Assembly: GCA_017438975.1 (NCBI GenBank)
Contig: JAFRUH010000006.1
Span: 62,001 to 126,000, forward strand
DNA from: Bacteroidales bacterium
Lineage (GTDB): Bacteria; Bacteroidota; Bacteroidia; Bacteroidales; UBA932
DNA: 64,000 nucleotides
Direction of reading: 5' to 3'
The position numbers and the translations under genes are program-made. The notes below the pieces were generated by a model. It was given only the letters and a program-made list of their open reading frames with translations, was not told the origin of the DNA and searched no databases. This document shows, piece after piece, positions 1 through 8,398 of the stretch. The first letter of the stretch is position 1. Every line of letters starts with the position of its first letter.

Positions 1-1236
1 CACAAGCCCTATGGCTATAAGAAAGAGCTGAAATGGCTCCGGTACGGTATCTGGGCCCTCTTTGTGGCCGCGCTGATCGCCGGAATCCAGCCGCTTGTCG
101 CCCTGCTTGCGCCTTACAGCGCATTCGGGCGCATCGTCAGCAGCATTTTCCAGCCGGTCTACCTCTGGTGCAACAATCTCTTCGCCTGGATCGCGGAGCG
201 GGCCGGAAGCTATACCTTCTACGGGAAGGAAGTCTGGCTCAAGAGCCTGCCGGTCCTGCTGGTCGCCATCGGGACCCTCCTTCTGGTCGGAGTCCTCGCA
301 TGGACCGGCGGAAGGACCTACTGCAACGCCGTCTGCCCGGTCGGGACGACCCTGAGTTTCCTGTCCCGCTTCGCGATGTTCCGTCCCGTAATCGACAAGT
401 CCAAATGCAAGGACTGCCACGTCTGCGAGCACAACTGCAAGGCCTCCTGCATTAATATAAAGGAACACAAGATCGATTACAGCCGCTGCGTCGACTGCTT
501 CAACTGCATCGGGGACTGCAAGTTCGGGGCGCTGCGCTACCGCTTCGCCTGGAAGCCTGCGGAGAAAGCGGCCCCGGCGGAAGAAACGCCTTCCTCCGAC
601 GCCGCTGATACCGGCCGTCGGGCCTTCATGACCGGAACGGCCGTCCTGCTCGGAACCACCCTCGTGGACGCCCAGGAGAAAAAGCTCGACGGCGGTTTCG
701 CCGAGATCCTGGACAAGAAAGTCCCGGAGCGGACCGTCCCCATCACGCCTTTCGGAAGCAAGAGCGTAAAGGACTTCTACGACCGCTGCACCGCGTGCCA
801 GCTCTGCGTCGCGGCCTGCCCGAACAATGTGCTCCGTCCTTCGGGGAGCCTGGAGCATTTCATGCAGCCCGAGATGTCCTACGAACGCGGCTACTGCCGT
901 CCCGAATGCGTCCGCTGCGCCGAAGTCTGCCCGAGCGGAGCGATCCTCGGGATTACCAAGGAGCAAAAGACCGAATACCGCGTCGGCATCGCCCGCATCA
1001 ATCGGGACCTCTGCGTCGTCGAGACCCGGGGAACCAGCTGCGGGAACTGCGCCCGGAAGTGCCCCATCGGGGCCATCCGGATGGTCCATCTCGATCCGGA
1101 GGATCCGGAATCCCTCCTCAGACCGACCGTCATCGAAGAGAAGTGCATCGGCTGCGGGGCCTGCGAGAACCTCTGCCCGGCCCGCCCGTTCAGCGCCATC
1201 ACCGTCGACGGACGTCGTGACCATCTGAACGCTTAA
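1..1236 (+). CDS. Polyferredoxin, NapH-like membrane part fused to NapG-like ferredoxin (5' end outside window)
   Basis: The reading frame is open from the first base, so the N-terminus lies upstream; the internal GTG at 64 is probably not the start. The visible part begins with hydrophobic segments (about residues 17-45 and 80-105), then CNAVCPVG and two 4Fe-4S motifs (CKDCHVCEHNCK, CVDCFNCIGDCK) as in the NapH/MauN family. After a linker comes a Tat-like stretch (GRRAFMTGTAVLLG), then four more cysteine clusters (CTACQLCVAACP, CVRCAEVCP, CGNCARKCP, CIGCGACENLCP) like NapG. It probably passes electrons between the quinone pool and a periplasmic redox enzyme. It lies 19 bp before a ferredoxin-type aldo/keto reductase, the obvious candidate partner. 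The fold family is clear; the electron donor and acceptor are inferred. Confidence 0.82.
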   Translation, partial: HKPYGYKKELKWLRYGIWALFVAALIAGIQPLVALLAPYSAFGRIVSSIFQPVYLWCNNLFAWIAERAGSYTFYGKEVWLKSLPVLLVAIGTLLLVGVLAWTGGRTYCNAVCPVGTTLSFLSRFAMFRPVIDKSKCKDCHVCEHNCKASCINIKEHKIDYSRCVDCFNCIGDCKFGALRYRFAWKPAEKAAPAEETPSSDAADTGRRAFMTGTAVLLGTTLVDAQEKKLDGGFAEILDKKVPERTVPITPFGSKSVKDFYDRCTACQLCVAACPNNVLRPSGSLEHFMQPEMSYERGYCRPECVRCAEVCPSGAILGITKEQKTEYRVGIARINRDLCVVETRGTSCGNCARKCPIGAIRMVHLDPEDPESLLRPTVIEEKCIGCGACENLCPARPFSAITVDGRRDHLNA

Positions 1237-1255
1237 CCCTGAAAGAGAATCAATT

Positions 1256-2599
1256 ATGGACAGAAGAGATTTCCTCAAGATATCCGGCGCCGGCGCCCTT
1301 TCCCTCGGCGCGGCGGCCTGCGCTCCGAAAAACAGCGCTCCGGCCGGAGAAGGCCGGGAAGAGATGGTCCTCCGGACCAATCCCCGCAATGGGGACAAGG
1401 TCTCCCTCCTCGGATACGGCTGCATGCGGTGGCCGATGATCAAGGACGAAAACGGGCAGGACGTCATCGACCAGGCCGCGGTCAACGAGATGGTCGACTA
1501 CGCCATGGCTCACGGGATCAATTACTACGACACTTCCCCGGCCTATCTCCAGGGCCAGTCAGAAAGGGCCGCCGGCATCGCCCTGAGCCGTTACCCGCGC
1601 GCGTCCTATTATATTGCTACGAAGCTCTCCAACTTCGGGGACAATTCCCGCGAGGCCTCGCTCCAGATGTACGAAGACTCCTTCAAGGATCTCCAGACGG
1701 ACTATTTCGACTATTACCTTTTCCATTCGATCGGCCGCGGCGGCGTCGAGGCCTTCAACAAGCGGTATGTCGAAAACGGAATGCTCGAATTCCTGCGCGG
1801 AGAGAAGGAAAAGGGACGGATCCGGAACCTCGGATTCTCCTTCCACGGCCACCAGGATGCCTTCGACGAGTTCATGAAACTCTATGACAGCGGGGAGATC
1901 GTCTGGGATTTCTGCCAGATTGAAATGAACTATGTCGACTGGAAATACGCGGACGGGAAGCGGAACGTGAACGCCGACTATCTCTACGCGGAACTGGACA
2001 AGCGGGAGATTCCGATCATCGTGATGGAGCCGCTCCTCGGGGGCCGGCTCGCGAATGTCCCGGCCAACATCGCGGATAATTTCAAGCAGCGGGAACCCGA
2101 CAAGTCCGCCGCCTCCTGGGCGTTCCGCTTCGTCGGCTCCTACCCGCGGATCCTCTGCATCCTCAGCGGGATGGCAAGCATGGACCCGTTGGTAGAGAAC
2201 GTGCAGACATTCAGTCATTTCCAGCCGATGGACGAGGACGAGATCGAGTTCATGCTCGCCCAGGCCGCCCTCATGAAGGAATATCCGATGGTCAACTGCA
2301 CCGACTGCAAATACTGCATGCCCTGCCCCTGGGGCATCGACATCCCCGGGATTTTCAAACATTACAATACGTCCATCACCGAAGGGACCTTCGTCCACAG
2401 CCGCGAGCAGAAGAACTACCGGAAGATCCGGAACGCCTACCTGGTCGGTTACGACCGGGCGATCCCTACCCTCCGGCAGGCGGACCATTGCATCAGTTGC
2501 GGCGAATGCCTGATGCGGTGCCCGCAGAGCATCCCCATCCCGCAGGAACTGCAGCGGATCAACCGCTATGTCGAGCGGCTCAAGCAGGACACTTTGTAA
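1256..2599 (+). CDS. Tat-exported aldo/keto reductase with C-terminal 4Fe-4S ferredoxin domain
   Basis: A 447-residue protein starting with a twin-arginine signal (MDRRDFLKISGAGALSLG) followed by a lipobox-like AAAC. Residues 40-335 are an aldo/keto reductase barrel: GYGCMRWP, the catalytic Asp/Tyr region YYDTSPAYLQGQSE, ATKL lysine and FHSIG histidine. The C-terminal 100 residues carry two cysteine clusters (CTDCKYCMPCPWGI and CISCGECLMRCPQSI), the layout of the ferredoxin-type aldo/keto reductases common in anaerobes. It is probably cotranscribed with the upstream polyferredoxin and likely receives or gives electrons through it outside the cytoplasmic membrane. The substrate is unknown. A Tat signal fits export after cofactor loading. 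Confidence 0.88.
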   Translation: MDRRDFLKISGAGALSLGAAACAPKNSAPAGEGREEMVLRTNPRNGDKVSLLGYGCMRWPMIKDENGQDVIDQAAVNEMVDYAMAHGINYYDTSPAYLQGQSERAAGIALSRYPRASYYIATKLSNFGDNSREASLQMYEDSFKDLQTDYFDYYLFHSIGRGGVEAFNKRYVENGMLEFLRGEKEKGRIRNLGFSFHGHQDAFDEFMKLYDSGEIVWDFCQIEMNYVDWKYADGKRNVNADYLYAELDKREIPIIVMEPLLGGRLANVPANIADNFKQREPDKSAASWAFRFVGSYPRILCILSGMASMDPLVENVQTFSHFQPMDEDEIEFMLAQAALMKEYPMVNCTDCKYCMPCPWGIDIPGIFKHYNTSITEGTFVHSREQKNYRKIRNAYLVGYDRAIPTLRQADHCISCGECLMRCPQSIPIPQELQRINRYVERLKQDTL

Positions 2600-2889
2600 C
2601 AAAAGAATAAAAAAAATTATTTACTTTAAAACTGTTAGAAAATCACCCCCGAAATCTTAAGGATTGTAAGTGATTTTTTGAAGCGCTCTTGATATTAAAA
2701 ATGCAACTCTTGCAAAATATTCATATTTGCAGATAATATCGACTATTGCGGATTTTGCATTTTTCAAAATTAATTCCGACTTTTGCGATTGTTACGCTTT
2801 GAAATCGGCGCGTTTTCAAAGCGTAACTAATTGATAATTAGAGAGTTATCATTATCAATATTTATGTTTTATTAAATTCTGTTAAGCTT
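2600..2889. promoter_or_regulatory. AT-rich intergenic leader upstream of the SusC gene
   Basis: This 290-bp gap is much more AT-rich than its flanks. It holds a repeated 11-mer (CGACTATTGCG at 2740-2750 and CGACTTTTGCG at 2777-2787), a 14-bp perfect inverted repeat (2791-2804 with 2814-2827) and a second 8-bp inverted repeat (TTGATAAT at 2831-2838 with ATTATCAA at 2851-2858). No clean TTG-N19/20-TAnnTTTG promoter is visible; the nearest -7 like string is CATATTTG at 2722-2729. The region probably contains the SusC operon promoter and its regulator site, but which repeat does what cannot be read from sequence. Confidence 0.5.
2791..2827. repeat. 14-bp perfect inverted repeat in the SusC leader
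   Basis: Left arm GTTACGCTTTGAAA (2791-2804) is the exact reverse complement of the right arm at 2814-2827, with a 9-base GC-rich spacer. There is no T-run right after it, so it is a poor terminator, and it lies about 60 bp before the SusC start codon. An operator or a leader hairpin is more likely. Confidence 0.7.
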
Positions 2890-5800
2890 ATGAAAAAAGT
2901 CAAACTTTTTTTCACGGCTGTATTGGTGCTGATTGCTTCGTCGGCCTGGGCGCAGTCCCAGGTTTCCGGCGTTGTGACCGACGCCAGCACCGGTGAGCCC
3001 CTAACGGGAGCCGCCGTCATGGTGAAAGGCACCAGGACAGGAACTTCAGCGACCAGCGACGGTACGTACTCGCTGCGGGTAAGCAACCCGCAGGAAGCCG
3101 TCCTCGTGTTCAGCTTCTACGGTTTCAAGACTGTCGAAGTCCCTGTCTCCGGCCGATCCAGGATCGATGTCGCGATGGAAGTCGACGCCACCACGTTGGA
3201 CGATGTCATCATCGTGGCTTACGGTACCGTCCGTCGTGAGGCCGCTACAGGCTCCGTTTCCGCCGTCAAGGGCGAAACCCTTGCCACCACCCCCGCGACC
3301 TCCGTCGACAAGATGCTGTCCGGTAAGATGGCCGGCGTCCAGCTGTCTTCCTACTCGGGACAGCCGGGTTCCACCACGACCATCCGTATCCGCGGTACCT
3401 CGTCCATCAACGCGGGCAATGAACCTCTGTGGGTCGTCGACGGTATTCCTATCATCGCCGACGATAACCGTAACTACTCCAACTACGGTGTCGGCGGCGG
3501 TTCCAACACGGCCTTCCTCAACCCGAACGACATCGAGTCCATCACGGTCCTGAAGGACGCCGCAGCCGCCTCTATCTACGGTTCCCGCGCTGCAAACGGC
3601 GTTATCCTCGTGACCACCAAGAGCGGAAAGGCCGGCCAGGCCAAGTTCTCCGCCCACGCGAAATACGGTCTCCAGCAGATGGCGAACGACAACCACTACC
3701 GGCCCCTGACCGGTGAAGAACTCATCACCTACTGGCGTGACGCCGCCCGCAATGCCGGCGCCAACCCGGACGACCCTGCTTCTACCTATTATGTGCCTTA
3801 TTCCCTCCTCGAGAACGGAAGCCACAACTGGTATCAGGACATGACCCGTCTGGGCAAGCTCCAGGAATATGAAATCAACGCCAGCGGCGGTAACGACAGG
3901 GCGACCTACTACTCCTCCCTCTCCTACCACAGGAACGACGGCGTATTCCCTTCCCAGAGCTACAGCCGTTTCTCCGCCCGTGTCAACGCGGATTACAAGC
4001 TGACCCGGAACCTGACCTCCGGCGCCCGCGTCAACATCGCCTACGATGACTCCAAGTCCGGCAACCTGATGGGTAGCTCCTACTACATCAACCCGGCTTT
4101 CGCGATGTTCATGCTCCTGCCCTGGACCCCGGTCAAGGATGAGGACGGCAACTTCTTCAAGCCTAGCGAGAACTCCGGTAACAACCCGCTCGCGAACGCG
4201 GCCTATGACGAGTATCTCGACAAGGAATACCGTTTCAACGGTACGATGTTCCTCGAGTGGAAGCCGATCAAGCACTTGACTCTCAAGACCACGAACAGCG
4301 CCGAAACCGCTTTCGTCGATTCCCGCGCCTACAGCAACCCGCTGGCAGATCCGGACGGAGAGTCCTGGCTCGATACCTACTTCACCAAGGAGATCCGTCT
4401 GACGACCTCCAATACGGTTACATACGCGAATGTCTTCGGCGACCATAATGTCCGTGTCCTTGCCGGACAGGAAGCGATGACCGATACCTATGAATATGTA
4501 GGTGTCGACTCCCCGCACGTCGATCCGGCCATCCCGTATCCGACGACCGCCACCCAGGCGGAAGACCAGGGCGCCTACTCCTTCTCCGAGTACTCCCTGC
4601 TTTCCTTCTTCGGTGTCGCTGACTACAATTTCGCCAACAAGTACTTCGTTTCCGCTTCCGTCCGTGCGGACGGCAGTTCCCTCTTCGGCGCAGCCAACAA
4701 GTGGGGTGTGTTCTGGTCCGTTTCCGGAAGCTGGAACGTCACGAACGAGAACTTCATGGCGGGCACCCGCGACTGGCTGAGCCTCCTGAAGGTCCGTGCC
4801 TCCTACGGCGTCAACGGTAACAACAACATCAGCCCTTACCGCTCCTACGGCGTCTACGGCGTGACCCAGTACAATACCGCCAACGGTATGCTCCCGTCCT
4901 CCCCGGACAACCAGCAGCTCTCCTGGGAAAAGAACAAGACCTGGAACGCAGGTATCGACTTCGGCTTCTTCGACGACCGTCTCACCGGTAACCTCGACGT
5001 TTACAGCCGTCTGACCGACGACATGCTCCTCAGCAAGCAGGTTCCCTATACCACCGGTTTCGGTTCCAACTTCATGAACATCGGTTCCCTCCGCAACCGC
5101 GGCGTCGAGCTCACCCTCGACGGCACGATTCTCCGCAACCGTGACTGGCTCTGGACCGCCGGCTTCAACATCGCTCTCAACCGCACGAAGGTCCTCGACC
5201 TCGCAGGTTCCGAATACCTGACGGTCGCCGACTCCCGCCGTGGCAATGACACCCCAGTCCGGATCGTGGAAGGCATGAGCATGTATAACTTCTATGTCCG
5301 CGAGTACGCCGGCGTCAACCCGTCCAACGGCGAAGGTCTCTTCGTCACGGAAGACGGCACCCTGACCTCCGACCGTACGAAGGGCCGTTACATCTACGCA
5401 GGTTCCCCGGAACCCAAGTTCTCGGGCGGTTTCAACACCAACCTGACCTGGAAGGGCCTGACCCTCAGCGCCTTCTTCGACTATGTCTACGGCAACAAAG
5501 TCATGACCGGCAACTGGTACATCACCGACGGTGAAGACGTTCTTGCCCAGAACAGCCAGAGCAGCGCCCTGAACTACTGGAAGAAACCCGGCGACACGGG
5601 CGTTCTCCCCAAGCCGATCGCAGGCGGTTCCAACGTCTGGTATGCCGGCTACTCCACGCGTTTCGTCGAGGACGGAAGCTATCTCCGTATCAAGGATATC
5701 ACCCTCGCCTATACGCTTCCTGAGAAGATCCTCAAGCCCATCAAGCTCAGTGGGGCCAAAGTCTATCTCAGCGCTCTTAACGCTTACACGTTCCACCACG

Positions 5801-5901
5801 TGAACACCTTCGACCCCGAACTCGGTCCCATCGGCTACGCCTATGGTGGTAACCACCCGATGGTCAAGTCGTTCATCGGCGGAATCGAAATCACTTTCTA
5901 A
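2890..5901 (+). CDS. SusC/RagA-family TonB-linked outer-membrane transporter
   Basis: A 1003-residue protein with a Sec signal (cleavage after SSAWAQ), an N-terminal carboxypeptidase-regulatory-like domain (about residues 24-95, VSGVVTDASTGEPLTGAAV), a TonB-box region before DVIIVAYGT, a plug domain (about 115-235, with GVQLSSYSG, IRIRGTSSI and PLWVVDGIPI) and a C-terminal beta barrel ending in the typical aromatic ITF. It would form the barrel of a SusCD complex and import oligomers captured by SusD in the next gene, 8 bp downstream. It lacks an STN domain, so it is a plain importer and not a sigma/anti-sigma transducer. The substrate is not evident. Because S8 protease genes follow, a RagAB-like peptide importer is as plausible as a glycan importer. 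Confidence 0.95.
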   Translation: MKKVKLFFTAVLVLIASSAWAQSQVSGVVTDASTGEPLTGAAVMVKGTRTGTSATSDGTYSLRVSNPQEAVLVFSFYGFKTVEVPVSGRSRIDVAMEVDATTLDDVIIVAYGTVRREAATGSVSAVKGETLATTPATSVDKMLSGKMAGVQLSSYSGQPGSTTTIRIRGTSSINAGNEPLWVVDGIPIIADDNRNYSNYGVGGGSNTAFLNPNDIESITVLKDAAAASIYGSRAANGVILVTTKSGKAGQAKFSAHAKYGLQQMANDNHYRPLTGEELITYWRDAARNAGANPDDPASTYYVPYSLLENGSHNWYQDMTRLGKLQEYEINASGGNDRATYYSSLSYHRNDGVFPSQSYSRFSARVNADYKLTRNLTSGARVNIAYDDSKSGNLMGSSYYINPAFAMFMLLPWTPVKDEDGNFFKPSENSGNNPLANAAYDEYLDKEYRFNGTMFLEWKPIKHLTLKTTNSAETAFVDSRAYSNPLADPDGESWLDTYFTKEIRLTTSNTVTYANVFGDHNVRVLAGQEAMTDTYEYVGVDSPHVDPAIPYPTTATQAEDQGAYSFSEYSLLSFFGVADYNFANKYFVSASVRADGSSLFGAANKWGVFWSVSGSWNVTNENFMAGTRDWLSLLKVRASYGVNGNNNISPYRSYGVYGVTQYNTANGMLPSSPDNQQLSWEKNKTWNAGIDFGFFDDRLTGNLDVYSRLTDDMLLSKQVPYTTGFGSNFMNIGSLRNRGVELTLDGTILRNRDWLWTAGFNIALNRTKVLDLAGSEYLTVADSRRGNDTPVRIVEGMSMYNFYVREYAGVNPSNGEGLFVTEDGTLTSDRTKGRYIYAGSPEPKFSGGFNTNLTWKGLTLSAFFDYVYGNKVMTGNWYITDGEDVLAQNSQSSALNYWKKPGDTGVLPKPIAGGSNVWYAGYSTRFVEDGSYLRIKDITLAYTLPEKILKPIKLSGAKVYLSALNAYTFHHVNTFDPELGPIGYAYGGNHPMVKSFIGGIEITF

Positions 5902-5909
5902 CCGCTTAA

Positions 5910-7376
5910 ATGGAAAAGAATATGAAAAGATTTGTCACTTACATACTGATCGGTCTTGCCGTTCTCTCCGTGAGCGCGTGCGAAGATTTCCTTGAGAAAG
6001 GCCCGAAGCTCTCCCAGAGTACCGACCTGGTGCTCTCCAGCTATGACGGCCTGAACAAAGCCACCCTCGGCGCCTACGCCCGTCTCGGAAACGTGGGCTG
6101 GTACGGTGGCGAGCGTGTCCTCGAGAGCGAGATGCGTTCCGGTAACGGCATCAAGCATATCGACCACAACTCCAACCGGTACATGACCCAGATGAACTGG
6201 AACTACCTTCCGGAAGCCACTTCCGGCATGTGGGCCACGGGTTATGTCACCATCGCAGCCTGCAACAACGTCATCGACAACCTTGAAGGCAAGGAATCCT
6301 CGGAGGTTTCCGCCCAGGACCTGAACAACCTCAAGGCCGAATGCCTCTTCCTGCGGGCTCTCTGCCACTTTGACATCGTTACCCTCTTCGCCCTTCCGTA
6401 CACCTATGTGAAGAACAACGGTAATTCCCTGAAGGACAACCAGAAGCTCGGTATCCCCTATGTCTATCATACGGACTCCGAGGCCCGTCCGGCCCGTGAA
6501 CCGGTCCTGACCGTCTACGAGAACATCGTAAACGACCTCCTCGAGGCTGAAAAGATCATCGATCCTTCCTATGTCCGCAGCGGTGTCGCCGATGCGAAGG
6601 CCGTCGTTACCCTTCCGGTCATCCAGGCCTTCCTTTCCCGCGTATACCTCTACATGGGCGAATGGCAGAAGTCTGCCGACTATGCCACGAAGGTCATCAA
6701 CTCCGGCAAGTACACCCTCTACAAACCCGAGGAATACACCAAGGTCTGGACGGGCAACACCGGCGGTTCCGAAGTTATCTTCGAGAACTTCATCGACCTG
6801 GGCAACCTCTCCAACGAGGACTGCTCCTACATGACCTATCCCGAAGGTGCCTACGGCGACTGCATCTGCAGCCCTGAACTGTACAACCTCTATGAGGACG
6901 GCGATGTCCGCAAGGATCTCTACCGCCAGGATTCCAACGAGACCGAAGGCCTCTGGTGGACCCTCAAGTACGAAGGCAAGGGAACCGGAACTCCGGATGC
7001 CAGCAACACGGTCATCCTCCGTCTCAGCGAAATGTACCTCAACCGTGCCGAGGCGATCGTCCGCGGTGCGACCGTTGCCGGAACCGATGCGGTCAAGGAC
7101 CTCAACCTCCTGATGAAGAACCGCAACGCTTCCCAGTACAACGCCGTCGGTGTCGACGCCATCCAGACCGAGCGCCGCAAGGAACTCGCCTGGGAAGGCC
7201 ACTACTTCTTTGACCTCGCCCGTTGGAACAAGGGTGTTACCCGTGGCAGCTGCTACGGCATGGACGTCAAGTACCAGAACATTCCGTTCCCGGATTACAA
7301 GTGGGCCCTGCCTATTCCGAAACGGGAACTCAATGTCAACGAGAACCTGGTCCAGAATGACGGTTACAAAGAATAA
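5910..7376 (+). CDS. SusD/RagB-family surface substrate-binding lipoprotein
   Basis: A 488-residue lipoprotein with signal MKRFVTYILIGLAVLSVSAC; the true start may be the second ATG at 5922. The mature part starts CEDFLEKGP and shows the SusD helical architecture: the TPR-like segment LKAECLFLRALCHFDIV about residues 140-155, the YVKNNG/DNQKLGIPYV region, RLSEMYLNRAEA and the C-terminal RRKELAWEGHYFFDLARW motif near residue 415. It acts as the lid of the SusC barrel and binds substrate on the cell surface. It sits in one operon with the SusC gene and two further lipoproteins in the SusE/F position. The ligand cannot be predicted from these motifs. Confidence 0.95.
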   Translation: MEKNMKRFVTYILIGLAVLSVSACEDFLEKGPKLSQSTDLVLSSYDGLNKATLGAYARLGNVGWYGGERVLESEMRSGNGIKHIDHNSNRYMTQMNWNYLPEATSGMWATGYVTIAACNNVIDNLEGKESSEVSAQDLNNLKAECLFLRALCHFDIVTLFALPYTYVKNNGNSLKDNQKLGIPYVYHTDSEARPAREPVLTVYENIVNDLLEAEKIIDPSYVRSGVADAKAVVTLPVIQAFLSRVYLYMGEWQKSADYATKVINSGKYTLYKPEEYTKVWTGNTGGSEVIFENFIDLGNLSNEDCSYMTYPEGAYGDCICSPELYNLYEDGDVRKDLYRQDSNETEGLWWTLKYEGKGTGTPDASNTVILRLSEMYLNRAEAIVRGATVAGTDAVKDLNLLMKNRNASQYNAVGVDAIQTERRKELAWEGHYFFDLARWNKGVTRGSCYGMDVKYQNIPFPDYKWALPIPKRELNVNENLVQNDGYKE

Positions 7377-7393
7377 TTAACAGATTGTGCCTT

Positions 7394-8386
7394 ATGAAAA
7401 AAATCCTTACATATATTGCAATCTTGACTGCCGGGCTGCTTGCCGCCGTTTCCTGCGACAAGAACCTCCCGCCCGTCTTTGATGATGCGAACGCCTTCGT
7501 GGGATTCGACCGGCCTTCCCTTACCGTGGAAGAAGCCGTCGTGAAGCCCAACGGGACCATCATGCCGTACACCGCCACCCAGACCTTCAAGGTTCCGGTT
7601 ACCCTCGGTTCCGTCAAGGGTATCTCCGAGACCGTGAAATTCGACGTCGTCGAGACCGGCGAGGGCGGGGACTTCCTCTATCACGAACTGATCGACAAGA
7701 AGGGCGATCCCGATGACAAGGCGAACTGGAAAGACCAGACCGCCCACCAGGGAAAGAACTTCAACCTGAAGACTGTCTCCAAGACCCTCACCTTCGATGC
7801 CGAGCACCGTACCCAGTACATCGAGTTCGACATCCTCTACTACCCGGAGTATACCGGTGACCTGAAGTTCGACATCGTGCTCAGCAAGCCCGCCTCCGTG
7901 GGTCTCGGCTACAACAGCACCTGCACCGTCACGGTCGCCGACGTCAACCACCCGCTGACCGAAATGCTCGGCGATTACCAGGCCACTTCCGACAAAGATG
8001 GCAAGACTTGGGTATTCACCGTCAAGAAGGATGCGAAGGACGACCACATGGTATGGTTCGACAACATCTTCGCGAACCCCGGCTGGGCAGGCGACGATAC
8101 GATGTTCTATGGTAATGTCGACGACGACAAGACCACGATCATCATCCCGCTTGGACAGACTTCCGAGTATGTCTACAGCAACGGAAATCCTGTCATGCTC
8201 CTCGGTCTTACCGCTGAGGGTGAAGGATACGATTCCGGCAACATCACCGTAACGATCGTCAGGGACGAGGAAACCGGTAAGATTCTCGGCCTCGACTTCG
8301 GTGAAGAGTATGGTGTCTGGGCTTACATCGAAGACGCCGGTTCTGTCGGCTATGCCTATCCGAAGATCACTGCAGTCAAACTTTAA
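7394..8386 (+). CDS. SusE-position surface lipoprotein with beta-sandwich domains
   Basis: The likely start is the ATG at 7394 (MKKILTYIAILTAG), since the open frame only reaches further upstream through a TTG. The signal ends in a lipobox (LLAAVSC). The mature protein, about 310 residues, is acidic and predicted all-beta from its alternating pattern. It has a Calx-beta/DUF4843-like N-terminal part (NAFVGFDRPSLTVEE, FKVPVTLGSVKG, IEFDILYYPEYTG) and a second domain starting near LGDYQATSDKDGKTW. The position third after SusC/SusD, 17 bp downstream, fits an auxiliary surface glycan- or peptide-binding lipoprotein. The specific family is uncertain. Confidence 0.75.
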   Translation: MKKILTYIAILTAGLLAAVSCDKNLPPVFDDANAFVGFDRPSLTVEEAVVKPNGTIMPYTATQTFKVPVTLGSVKGISETVKFDVVETGEGGDFLYHELIDKKGDPDDKANWKDQTAHQGKNFNLKTVSKTLTFDAEHRTQYIEFDILYYPEYTGDLKFDIVLSKPASVGLGYNSTCTVTVADVNHPLTEMLGDYQATSDKDGKTWVFTVKKDAKDDHMVWFDNIFANPGWAGDDTMFYGNVDDDKTTIIIPLGQTSEYVYSNGNPVMLLGLTAEGEGYDSGNITVTIVRDEETGKILGLDFGEEYGVWAYIEDAGSVGYAYPKITAVKL

Positions 8387-8398
8387 CAGCATCGCCTT

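Noticed and set aside
3046..5856. A 936-codon open frame antisense to the SusC gene
   Set aside because: It is a codon-bias shadow of a GC-rich gene; it has no signal, domain or low-complexity logic of its own, while the sense frame is a full SusC protein.
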